Source: Maribacter sp.
GTDB taxonomy: Bacteria > Bacteroidota > Bacteroidia > Flavobacteriales > Flavobacteriaceae
Direction of reading: 5' to 3'
Length of the DNA stretch: 15,171 nt
Assembly: GCA_018679695.1 (NCBI GenBank)
Contig: JAHHKH010000286.1
Coordinates: forward strand, 1-15,171
The notes beneath the pieces were generated by a model. That model ran no database searches. It was not told the DNA's origin and worked only from the letters and a program-made list of their open reading frames with translations. Numbering within the stretch: position 1 is the first letter of the stretch; each line of letters opens with the position of its first letter. Shown here in pieces: positions 6,382-14,046 of the stretch. Made by a program: the position numbers and the translations under genes.

Positions 6382-7899
6382 ATGAAAAAGAGACGGATTG
6401 AAATAATGGACACTACACTTCGAGATGGGGAACAGACCTCTGGAGTGTCTTTTTCCGTATCTGAAAAACTCACCTTGGCAAAACTATTGTTGGATGAACT
6501 CAATGTGGATCGAATCGAAATTGCTTCTGCTAGGGTTTCTGAAGGTGAACTAAAGGCCGTTCAGGAAATTACATCCTGGGCTGCCGAAAAGGGATATCTC
6601 GATAGGGTTGAGATACTGACTTTCGTTGATAATGGAGTTTCATTGGAATGGATGAAAAAAGCAGGTGCCCGAGTACAGAATTTACTGACCAAGGGCTCTT
6701 TGAACCATCTTACCCATCAGCTGAAGAAAACACCAGAACAGCACTTTAGGGATATTTCGAAAACCTTGGATTTGGCTCAAAAACAGGGTATTAAAACCAA
6801 TGTCTATTTAGAGGATTGGAGCAATGGCATGCGAAACTCGAAGGATTATGTTTTCCAATACTTGGATTTTCTGACAAAACAACCTATAGAACGAATTCTC
6901 TTACCAGACACCTTGGGCGTTCTCACCTATTCCGAGACATTTAATTTCATTTCGGCTATAATAGAACGTTATCCAAATATACATTTTGATTTCCATGGTC
7001 ATAATGATTACGATCTGGGGGTAGCCAATGTCATGGAAGCTGTCAAAGCTGGTATTCATGGTTTACACCTCACGGTTAACGGAATGGGAGAACGAGCAGG
7101 TAATGCCCCTATGGCAAGCGCCGTTGCCGTCATTAACGATTTTTTACCTGAGGTAACAATTTCTGTCAATGAGTCATCGCTTCATAAGGTAAGTAAATTA
7201 GTATCTGCCTTTACCGGTTTTGGCATTCCGGCCAATAAACCTATAGTAGGAGATAATGTTTTTACACAAACAGCTGGCATACATGCAGATGGGGATAGTA
7301 AAAAGAATCTTTACTTTAATGATTTGTTACCCGAACGATTTGGAAGGAAACGAAAATATGCCTTAGGGAAAACATCAGGTAAAGCAAATATCCAAAAGAA
7401 CTTACAGGAGTTGGGATTGACCTTGAACGATGAAGAACTTAAAAAAGTAACTGAACGGATTATAGAACTTGGGGATAAAAAGGAAACAGTTACCAAAGAT
7501 GATTTACCCTATATCATTTCAGACGTATTGAACAGTGGTGATTACCAACAAAAAGTTTTCGTAAGATCATATGTTCTCACCCACTCTAAAGGATTGAAGC
7601 CTTCTACCACTGTTGCCGTTGAAATTGATGGGGAACTTCACGAAGCCCATGCACAGGGAGACGGGCAATACGACGCTTTTATGAATGCATTGCGTCAGAT
7701 CTACAAGAACAAGAAAAAAAGTTTTCCCAATTTGACCGATTATGCAGTTCGAATCCCTCCGGGAAGTAATTCGGATGCCCTCTGTGAGACGATAATTTCA
7801 TGGGATTACAATGGGAAAGAGTTTGTAACCCGTGGGCTGGATTCCGATCAGACCGTATCGGCCATCAAAGCCACCGAAAAAATGTTGAATATAATTTGA
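6382..7899 (+). CDS. cimA: Probable (R)-citramalate synthase (Leptospira-type CimA), LeuA-like
   Basis: This 505-residue protein is a DRE-TIM acyltransferase with a LeuA-type C-terminal regulatory domain. It is predicted to condense pyruvate with acetyl-CoA to give citramalate, the first step of the threonine-independent isoleucine route. The start at 6382 (MKKRRIEIMDTTLRDGEQ) is preferred over 6343, which lies inside leuD. Catalytic residues are R14, D15, E144, T177 and the metal ligands H205 and H207 in HGHND. By recall of the Leptospira interrogans enzyme, the two align with a constant offset of two residues. The pyruvate-pocket residues L81, L104 and Y144 there correspond to L79, L102 and Y142 here, in the segments ILTFVD, NLLTKG and NVYLEDWSNG. 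The regulatory domain spans roughly residues 385-505, including EGDGQYDAFMNAL; isoleucine feedback is expected by analogy. A 2-isopropylmalate or other acyl-transfer activity cannot be excluded without assay. It is third in the leu operon. Confidence 0.8.
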   Translation: MKKRRIEIMDTTLRDGEQTSGVSFSVSEKLTLAKLLLDELNVDRIEIASARVSEGELKAVQEITSWAAEKGYLDRVEILTFVDNGVSLEWMKKAGARVQNLLTKGSLNHLTHQLKKTPEQHFRDISKTLDLAQKQGIKTNVYLEDWSNGMRNSKDYVFQYLDFLTKQPIERILLPDTLGVLTYSETFNFISAIIERYPNIHFDFHGHNDYDLGVANVMEAVKAGIHGLHLTVNGMGERAGNAPMASAVAVINDFLPEVTISVNESSLHKVSKLVSAFTGFGIPANKPIVGDNVFTQTAGIHADGDSKKNLYFNDLLPERFGRKRKYALGKTSGKANIQKNLQELGLTLNDEELKKVTERIIELGDKKETVTKDDLPYIISDVLNSGDYQQKVFVRSYVLTHSKGLKPSTTVAVEIDGELHEAHAQGDGQYDAFMNALRQIYKNKKKSFPNLTDYAVRIPPGSNSDALCETIISWDYNGKEFVTRGLDSDQTVSAIKATEKMLNII

Positions 7900-7925
7900 A
7901 TCCAATCGCCTTAAATATAGAATAA

Positions 7926-8981
7926 ATGAAATTGAACATAGCCCTTTTAGCAGGAGACGGAATAGGCCCTGAAGTCATCGATCAGGCAGTTAAAGTCTCG
8001 AATGCGGTTGCAAAAAAATTCAATCATGAAATCAAATGGACCCCTGCTTTAACAGGAGCTGTGGCCATAGAGGCCGTTGGCGAGCCTTATCCTGAAGAGA
8101 CCCATGAAATTTGTGCCAATGCCGATGCCGTATTGTTCGGTGCCATTGGTCATCCTCGTTTTGACAATGACCCATCCGCGAAAGTTAGACCCGAACAGGG
8201 TTTGTTGAAAATGAGACAGAAATTGGGACTGTTTGCCAATGTACGCCCTACATTTACCTTTCCATCTTTAATCGACAAGTCCCCTTTGAAAAAAGAGCGT
8301 ATCGAAGGTACCGATCTGATTATTCTACGGGAATTGACCGGTGGCATTTATTTTGGGGAACGCGGAAGAAAAGATGATGGAAATACAGCTTTTGATACCA
8401 TGACGTACCAACGTTTCGAAATCCAAAGATTGGCAAAAAAGGGATTTGAAATGGCCATGAAGCGATCCAAAAAATTGTGTTGCGTTGACAAGGCCAATGT
8501 ATTGGAGTCTTCGCGATTATGGAGGGAAACGGTACAGGCTATGGAAAAGGACTATCCTGAAGTTGAAGTCTCCTACGAATTCGTAGATGCGGTTGCCATG
8601 CGACTAGTACAATGGCCCAGTGCCTATGATGTGATGATTACGGCCAATCTTTTCGGCGATATTTTAACCGATGAAGCTTCGGTCATCTCAGGATCAATGG
8701 GATTGATGCCTTCCTCCTCTGTTGGTAGTAAGGTATCCTTATATGAACCTATCCATGGTTCCTACCCTCAGGCAGCTGGCAAGGATATTGCCAATCCGTT
8801 AGCCACTGTTTTATCCGCTGCTATGCTCTTTGAGGATTTTGACTTAACTGAGGAAGCACAAGCGATTCGTGATGTGGTGAACAAATCTTTGGCAGTAGGT
8901 ATGGTGACCGAAGATCTGGCAGATGGTGGTAAAGCCCATAAAACCAGTGAAGTTGGGGATTGGTTGGCTGGTAATATTTAA
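7926..8981 (+). CDS. leuB: 3-isopropylmalate dehydrogenase
   Basis: LeuB oxidatively decarboxylates 3-isopropylmalate to 4-methyl-2-oxopentanoate with NAD+. Paired with CimA, it can also convert 3-methylmalate to 2-oxobutyrate. The protein has 351 residues, normal for the family. Visible features are GDGIGPEV near the N-terminus, the substrate helix KVRPEQGLLKMRQKLGLFANVRP in two parts, and ELTGGIYFGERG with the catalytic Tyr at 142. They continue with K189 in VDKANVLE, the metal aspartates D221, D245 and D249 (spaced as in E. coli LeuB), and the NAD-loop segment EPIHGSYPQAAGKDIANP. The start lies 26 bp after the cimA stop. It is the last gene of the operon, and a degenerate repeat follows immediately. 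Dual use in the leucine and isoleucine pathways is inferred from context. Confidence 0.96.
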   Translation: MKLNIALLAGDGIGPEVIDQAVKVSNAVAKKFNHEIKWTPALTGAVAIEAVGEPYPEETHEICANADAVLFGAIGHPRFDNDPSAKVRPEQGLLKMRQKLGLFANVRPTFTFPSLIDKSPLKKERIEGTDLIILRELTGGIYFGERGRKDDGNTAFDTMTYQRFEIQRLAKKGFEMAMKRSKKLCCVDKANVLESSRLWRETVQAMEKDYPEVEVSYEFVDAVAMRLVQWPSAYDVMITANLFGDILTDEASVISGSMGLMPSSSVGSKVSLYEPIHGSYPQAAGKDIANPLATVLSAAMLFEDFDLTEEAQAIRDVVNKSLAVGMVTEDLADGGKAHKTSEVGDWLAGNI

Positions 8982-8987
8982 TATGAA

Positions 8988-9132
8988 TGTCATTCCTTCG
9001 AAGGCTGAGATCGGAAAAGATTCAGTTTTAAAAGAAATATGAAACTTCTCTGAGATCTCCAGTAGTGTCGAGAGAAGCAATTTAACGATTTTTCGCTAAA
9101 TGTGGGATTACTCCACTTGGTCCACAATGACG
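8988..9132. repeat. Degenerate intergenic repeat downstream of leuB
   Basis: The segment is bounded by the inverted hexamers GTCATT (8989-8994) and AATGAC (9126-9131). Inside are partial palindromes, such as CCTTCGAAGG near its start. A TTCTCT (about 9045) is answered by AGAGAA (about 9072). It looks like a decayed member of the short dispersed 'TGTCATTCC...GGAATGACA' repeats often seen between flavobacterial genes; that family link is from memory. No ORF. The rest of the gap to 9236 shows nothing clear. Confidence 0.45.
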
Positions 9133-9236
9133 ATATGTTGTAGCTAGCAAAATAACCTTATGTGGTTTTGAGGTTAGTTTACTGCTTCTTATAAAGCTCT
9201 TTATGGCTGTATCTTTAATCTTAAACATAATCCATC

Positions 9237-10346
9237 ATGAATACAAATCCAAAATTTTATCTTCGATATCTTTTGTTTTGTGCTTTATGTCAATTTTTAT
9301 TTATATCCTGTGAGCAGAAATCCAATGAAACCATTGTGATCAAGGGTGTTTATGGAAATCCCAAACCATTCTGGGATAAAGAAATCAATCTCAATACTCT
9401 TGGCATCAATTCAATTTTTGTACACAGCGGATCAATTGACCATGATATGGTTAATAGAGCCAAGTCCGAGGGATTAATGGTATTTGCTGAATTTGCTACT
9501 TTGAATGGTAAAAATTATGTAGAAACGCACCCAGAAGCCTGGGCAATCAACCAAAATGGAGAAAAAGTACTTGCTGCATCCTGGTTTATGGGCGTTTGTC
9601 CTACAGAACCCCGTTTCCGTCAGTACCGTATTGACCAGTTGCAGGATTTGCTATTGAAGTATGACCTAAATGGTGTATGGCTGGACTATCTGCATTGGCA
9701 TGCACAGTTTGAAGAACCTGATCCCATCCTACCTGAAACATGTTTTTGCGATCATTGTCTTGATGGTTTCTCAAAATATTCCGGAATCAAAATGTTGGAC
9801 GGAACCACCTCAGATAAGGCACAATGGATACTGGATAACCATGATAAATTATGGCGTAATTGGCGATGCAAAGTGATTTATGATTGGACCTACGAGATAA
9901 AGGCCATTATCAAGGAAATTAAACCAGAAGCCCTGCTCGGACTTTATCATTGCCCATGGAATGACCTGGAGTTTAATGGTGCAAGACGTGCCATCTTGGG
10001 TCTCGATTATGATCTTTTAAAGGAAACCATCGATGTATTTTCTCCCATGGTATATCATGAAAGAATGGGAAGAGAGCCAAAATGGGTAAAGGAGAATATT
10101 GAATGGTTTAGTAATCGATTGAATATCAAAGAAGATTCTTATCCAAAAATATGGCCTATCGTTCAAGCTCACAATAGCCCAGGTATCATTTCCAATGAGG
10201 ATTTTGAAACTGTATTAGAGGGTGGACTGGCAGGGAAATCTAGCGGAGTAATGATGTTTACAACTTCTGCTATAGCTGAAGATGAAGGCAAAACAGCGGT
10301 GATGAAAAATGTTTATAGCAAACGAAATTTAAAATCTGCTGATTAG
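9237..10346 (+). CDS. Putative lipoprotein with TIM-barrel glycoside-hydrolase-like domain
   Basis: The 369-residue protein starts with a lipoprotein signal peptide, hydrophobic YLLFCALCQFLFISC with the lipid-bearing Cys at position 25. It is therefore probably anchored in a membrane facing the periplasm or surface. The rest resembles the putative family-10-like/GHL glycosidase barrels. It has GINSIFVHSG early, FAEFATLNG, then GVWLDYLHWH (146-155, D150 a possible acid at a strand end), CFCDHC (169-174), an ALLGLYHCPW strand, DVFSPMVYHE, and a final GLAGKSSGVMMFTT strand. The CxCxxC cluster next to the barrel acid could bind metal. No substrate can be named, and the catalytic pair is not certain. 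It is monocistronic, with a 255-bp gap after leuB and convergence with the next gene. A weak -7-like TATCTTTA lies at 9210-9217. General fold moderately sure, function not. Confidence 0.6.
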   Translation: MNTNPKFYLRYLLFCALCQFLFISCEQKSNETIVIKGVYGNPKPFWDKEINLNTLGINSIFVHSGSIDHDMVNRAKSEGLMVFAEFATLNGKNYVETHPEAWAINQNGEKVLAASWFMGVCPTEPRFRQYRIDQLQDLLLKYDLNGVWLDYLHWHAQFEEPDPILPETCFCDHCLDGFSKYSGIKMLDGTTSDKAQWILDNHDKLWRNWRCKVIYDWTYEIKAIIKEIKPEALLGLYHCPWNDLEFNGARRAILGLDYDLLKETIDVFSPMVYHERMGREPKWVKENIEWFSNRLNIKEDSYPKIWPIVQAHNSPGIISNEDFETVLEGGLAGKSSGVMMFTTSAIAEDEGKTAVMKNVYSKRNLKSAD

Positions 10347-10361
10347 GTCTTATAAGTATTT

Positions 10362-10394
10362 AAAAAATCCAATAATTATTGGTATTGGCTTTTT
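10362..10394. terminator. Possible bidirectional terminator
   Basis: AAAAA-T-CCAATA (10363-10374) can pair with TATTGG-C-TTTTT (10383-10394), leaving an eight-base loop. T tracts flank the stem on both strands. It overlaps a perfect 14-bp palindrome CCAATAATTATTGG (10369-10382). It lies 16 bp after the lipoprotein gene stop and between convergent genes. The stem is AT-rich, so strength is uncertain. Confidence 0.4.
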
Positions 10395-10556
10395 AGATGA
10401 CCTCTTCTTTTGCAGTACTTTGTTTTTGACTTTTTACAAGACTGTACCTTTTCAGCTTGAAAACAAGTTCAAAATCAACTGATACTTAAACTTCATGTAA
10501 GGTTTGAATTGGCGATGGCAGTAGGCCTTGTAACACCTTTAATTAAGGGTACAACC

Positions 10557-11828
10557 TTAGGATTTTATCTCGGAAGTCTCCCCATATACCGCCATTACAA
10601 TTTTGTACAGGTCTGGAATAACCGTTTGCGCCAATCGCGAATGACTATTGAGCAGAACGCAAATACCCAAGTCCGTTTCTGGGTAGAGTGCAATTTCGTT
10701 TCGATAACTGTTGACACTACCACCATGGTGCCACATGGTTTTATTGGCCGTGGACCCTTTGTCATGAAAGGTGTGTATGCGCCATCCCAAACCGTAATGC
10801 GATTGTACATGACCTGGCCAGCGCTGGTAGTACTTATTATTGTTCCCTATTTGCACAATTGGGTTAAAGGCATTTTCAATTTTCGCAGGTGGTAAGACCG
10901 TAGGATTGTGACCCAACAAAAAGCGCATCCATTTTCCCATATCCAAGGCACTGGCGTTGATGCCCCCTGCCGCAACTGCATTATCATAGTGATCGTTCAA
11001 GGGTAAACTGCTCCACCCGTTTCTTCGTTTTGAGTGTGGCATTGCCACATTTTCTGTTGAGCTTAAGGCACTAGCATTTGTTGAACTGTTAGTCATTCCT
11101 AATGGTTCAAAAAACCGATCCTTTAACAGGGTATTGAATTCCTCGCCCGTAGCCTCGCTCATTATTTCTTGGGAAAGCGCGAACATTGCATTCTGATAAC
11201 TGTATATGCGACCAGGTTCACTGATTGGATTGACCTTCTGAAACCGCTTAGCAATATTGGCCATGGATAATCCTGCCTCTACCAAATTGGTGTAACTGTG
11301 ATAAGGGGTGCCCGAAGTATGTGATAGAATATGGGCCAAGGTGACTTTATGGGTATTGATTTCGTCACCCAATCGAAAACCAGGAATGTAATCAACTACA
11401 CGATCATTCCAATCCAAGGCACCCTCAGCTTGCAAACTCGCCGCTAATACCCCTGTAAAACCTTTGGATAATGACCCTAGCCGAAATATGGTTTCTCTAT
11501 CAACCTCAGCTATTGCGTTGATGTTGCGTTTGCCATATCCCTCAGAGATCACAATAGAATCGCCTTGCACAATACTTACACCGGCACCTACAATAGTTCC
11601 AGAGGCAATTGCGGTTTCAAAATAGTGTTCCAAGGCAAGTCCCAGTTGTTGTTTTCTTACCTTATACCTTTCGGCCTCCTCGGCATCAACCACATGTTTT
11701 ACTGGCCTCGCCAAAGCAGTTGGGTCGGTATTGTTCGTCAACTCAGTTTTAGCAACCCGAAATGCATGCAGTACAATAAAAGTAAGGACCAAAAGTAAAG
11801 TTCCTCCAATGATTTTTAATTTTCGCAC
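10557..11828 (-). CDS. Serine beta-lactamase-family hydrolase (class C/penicillin-binding-like)
   Basis: The 423-residue protein has an N-terminal hydrophobic segment (about residues 5-22, KIIGGTLLLVLTFIVLHAF) that acts as a signal or membrane anchor, placing the catalytic domain outside the cytoplasm. The three motifs of the serine beta-lactamase/DD-peptidase fold are in order: SLSK (119-122, nucleophile S119 and K122), YQN (211-213) and HHGG (367-370, replacing the usual KTG/HxG). Other family segments are LGSLSKGFTG, HILSHTSGTP and FEPLGMTNSS. Members include esterases, D-amino-acid peptidases and lactamases, so substrate cannot be called and resistance should not be inferred. It has 206 bp on its upstream side and converges with the lipoprotein gene. 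Antisense open frames within it, such as plus-strand 10509-10895, are shadows. Confidence 0.85.
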   Translation of the reverse strand: MRKLKIIGGTLLLVLTFIVLHAFRVAKTELTNNTDPTALARPVKHVVDAEEAERYKVRKQQLGLALEHYFETAIASGTIVGAGVSIVQGDSIVISEGYGKRNINAIAEVDRETIFRLGSLSKGFTGVLAASLQAEGALDWNDRVVDYIPGFRLGDEINTHKVTLAHILSHTSGTPYHSYTNLVEAGLSMANIAKRFQKVNPISEPGRIYSYQNAMFALSQEIMSEATGEEFNTLLKDRFFEPLGMTNSSTNASALSSTENVAMPHSKRRNGWSSLPLNDHYDNAVAAGGINASALDMGKWMRFLLGHNPTVLPPAKIENAFNPIVQIGNNNKYYQRWPGHVQSHYGLGWRIHTFHDKGSTANKTMWHHGGSVNSYRNEIALYPETDLGICVLLNSHSRLAQTVIPDLYKIVMAVYGETSEIKS

Positions 11829-12034
11829 GGGTTAACTAGGATTAAGATTCAAGTTTGGTTAGGTCGCTATACAAATAACTGGAAATTAAGCATTTTATTT
11901 TATCCTGCGTATTCATATCCCCTTAAATCATAATATCCGGGCCACTTCTTAAAAGTGCATTACCTCAAGTAGAAATTTAAAGATGTATATGGTATTTCCC
12001 TAGTGTACTCCTGCCCTATCAACAATAACATTGA

Positions 12035-13612
12035 CTATAGAATATAATCCGTACTCACAAAATTAGAAAGTTTGGTTTCCAAAAGCTTCTCAATGGTTTC
12101 ATTGTTCAATTCATTATCCTTGAAGGCTACGAAGGTTCGAATGGAGAACGACCGTAAGGCATCATGTACACTCAGGGTTGATTGGGCAGAATCCTTTCGA
12201 CCTGTAAATGGATAAACATCCGGGCCACGTTGACAGGAACTGTTGAGGTTTACACGACACACCAAATTCACCAAGGAATCAATTAATGGCGCCAAGGCAT
12301 AAACATCCTTGCCAAAGAGACTCACTTGTTGCCCATAATTGCTCTCGGCCATATCATTGAGGGGTTCTTCAATATCACTGAATGGTACCACAGGAATCAC
12401 GGGTCCAAATTGTTCTTCTTGATAAACACGCATATCCTTGGTAACAGGATATAATACAGCCGGCCAAATGTAATTATCAAAGCGTTTACCGCCTTTTTTA
12501 TTCAATATTTTGGCACCCTTTGAAACCGCATCATCTATTAGTTCTTGAATATAATCGGGTTTTCCTGGTTCAGGCAATGGAGTCAACTTTACCCCATCCT
12601 CCCAAGGGTTTCCAAATTTTAAGGCATCCACTCGCTTTGCAAATTGGGCGTTGAAACCATCTACGATATTTTCATGGGCGTAAACCACTTTAAGGGCAGT
12701 ACATCGCTGTCCATTAAACGACAAAGTTCCTGACAAACACTCCTCAATGGTCAGGGTCAAATCGGCATCGGGCAAGATTATCGCCGGATTCTTGGCCTCC
12801 AAGCCCAAGACCAATCGTAATCTATTACTCTTGGGGTGTTGATTTTGTAGGGCATTCGCCGATTTACTGTTACCTATTAGGGCAAGTACATCAACTTTTC
12901 CTGTTTTCATAATAGGTCCGGCTACTGCCCTTCCTCTGCCGAAAAGGATATTGACCACACCTTTGGGAAAACTGCTTTGAAAAGCCTCCAATAATGGTGC
13001 TATTAATAAAACACCGTGCTTTGCTGGTTTAAAAATAGTAGTGTTTCCCATTATTATAGCCGGTATCAAGAGGGCAAAGGTCTCATTCAAAGGGTAATTA
13101 TAGGGTGCCAAACATAGCACTACCCCTAGAGGACCCCTCTTGATATGCGCATACACCCCATCCTGCTTTTGAAACTTGGCGGAATCACGATCTAACTGCT
13201 TACAATCCTCAATGGTATCATAAATATATTCAACGGTCCGGTCGAATTCCTTTTGCGAATCTGGCAATGATTTACCAATCTCCCACATCAACAGTTTTAC
13301 AATCCCCTCCCTTTTGGCCTTCATCTTTTCAACAAAGACTTTCATACAATCCAAGCGGTCCTTTACCTGCATGGTAGGCCAAGTTCCTTGACCTTTATTA
13401 TAAGCACCTAAAGCCGCATTCAAAGCTTCATTAGCCTCTGGTTCGCCCATATCCGGTATTGTGCCTAATAAGGTAGGGGCATATTTTTCAGTTGAGGATA
13501 TCGTCGAGTAAACCTTAGAGGTTTTCCCGGTCCATTCCTTTAATTTGCCATTGACCAAATATGAAGTTTGATTCAATGTTTCAGTAATCTTATAGTTAGC
13601 TGCAATTGCCAT
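12035..13612 (-). CDS. gapN: NADP-dependent glyceraldehyde-3-phosphate dehydrogenase (GapN-like aldehyde dehydrogenase)
   Basis: GapN oxidises glyceraldehyde 3-phosphate directly to 3-phosphoglycerate, making NADPH and bypassing ATP formation. The protein has 525 residues and the aldehyde dehydrogenase layout: APYNYPLNE (N172), IFKPAKHG (K195, with K198 where NAD-using enzymes often have Glu), the nucleophile C304 in FNGQRCTALK, EEQFGPV (E400) and a C-terminal CQRGPDVYPF (460-469). That last motif is typical of GapN and is likely involved in binding the substrate phosphate. The usual ELGGK general-base motif is changed to VLGLEAK (268-274), putting Gly at the canonical Glu position and Glu two residues later. 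The start at 13612 follows a good promoter. It sits after the ilvA remnant but is probably transcribed independently. Another phospho-aldehyde substrate is possible. Confidence 0.82.
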   Translation of the reverse strand: MAIAANYKITETLNQTSYLVNGKLKEWTGKTSKVYSTISSTEKYAPTLLGTIPDMGEPEANEALNAALGAYNKGQGTWPTMQVKDRLDCMKVFVEKMKAKREGIVKLLMWEIGKSLPDSQKEFDRTVEYIYDTIEDCKQLDRDSAKFQKQDGVYAHIKRGPLGVVLCLAPYNYPLNETFALLIPAIIMGNTTIFKPAKHGVLLIAPLLEAFQSSFPKGVVNILFGRGRAVAGPIMKTGKVDVLALIGNSKSANALQNQHPKSNRLRLVLGLEAKNPAIILPDADLTLTIEECLSGTLSFNGQRCTALKVVYAHENIVDGFNAQFAKRVDALKFGNPWEDGVKLTPLPEPGKPDYIQELIDDAVSKGAKILNKKGGKRFDNYIWPAVLYPVTKDMRVYQEEQFGPVIPVVPFSDIEEPLNDMAESNYGQQVSLFGKDVYALAPLIDSLVNLVCRVNLNSSCQRGPDVYPFTGRKDSAQSTLSVHDALRSFSIRTFVAFKDNELNNETIEKLLETKLSNFVSTDYIL

Positions 13613-13638
13613 AGTTTCAATAAGTTTAAAAATAAATG

Positions 13639-13667
13639 CAAACTTAGGTGTTCTGTGTATATCTAAA
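13639..13667 (-). promoter_or_regulatory. Promoter of the gapN-like gene
   Basis: On the minus strand, TAAGTTTG (13646 to 13639) matches TAnnTTTG exactly. TTTA (13667 to 13664) matches three of four bases of the -33 element, with 17 bases between them. Transcription would begin near 13633, about 20 bases before the ATG at 13612. Confidence 0.5.
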
Positions 13668-13734
13668 GAGCAAGTACAGGAAGAAAACCTAAGAGTTGAT
13701 ATTTATAATAAATGCGGTATCAATTGTGACAGAT

Positions 13735-14034
13735 TTATACCCAATACTGGAATAAATCAGCTTTGTCATTAAGATAGTCCTGTAAAAATTGTTGTCCTTC
13801 ATAATTTCTATCAAAGGTTCCAAGTCAGTAGGATTTTTTAGTTCAATACCGACGATTGCCAGGGCATTTTCCATACTTGATTATTTGGAATAATCAACGT
13901 GGGCGATATCATCACCTTGACCCAAAACCTCTGCTAAGAACTGTTTTTAAGGCACCTGGACGTTGTGGAAACCGTACAATAAAATAGTGTTTTCGCTTAC
14001 CATACAATAAGGCACCATCCACAAGAACAGCATT
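13735..14034 (-). pseudogene. ilvA: Remnant of threonine deaminase IlvA, C-terminal regulatory domain only
   Basis: Just after ilvC on the same strand, three frame segments together rebuild an IlvA C-terminus. The first gives LLYGKRKHYFIVRFPQRPGA (read from 14034). After a shift come FLAEVLGQGDDIAHVDYSK, then ALAIVGIELKNPTDLEPLIE and, after another shift, DYLNDKADLFQYWV ending at the stop 13737-13735. FPQRPGAL, GxxDDI and VGIELK are characteristic of the IlvA regulatory domain. Three lesions are visible: one extra base in a five-base run at 13944-13948, an in-frame stop at 13881-13883 (probably AAA to TAA), and one missing base in the run at 13784-13788. The whole PLP-binding catalytic domain (about 320 residues) is missing, since only 12 bp separate this from the ilvC stop. 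It cannot make an active enzyme. Short open frames here, such as a 61-codon one from 13874, are pieces of the remnant. Confidence 0.85.
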
Positions 14035-14046
14035 TTAACTTGCTGT

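Noticed and set aside
10509..10895. Plus-strand 128-codon open frame
   Set aside because: It lies almost wholly antisense to the beta-lactamase-family gene, whose three catalytic motifs are clear. The plus-strand product has no recognisable features.
13735..14034. ilvA breaks as pure sequencing errors
   Set aside because: Two of the lesions are in five-base homopolymers and could be errors, but the nonsense codon is not in a homopolymer slip context. The whole catalytic domain is also absent next to ilvC, so the gene is broken in any case.
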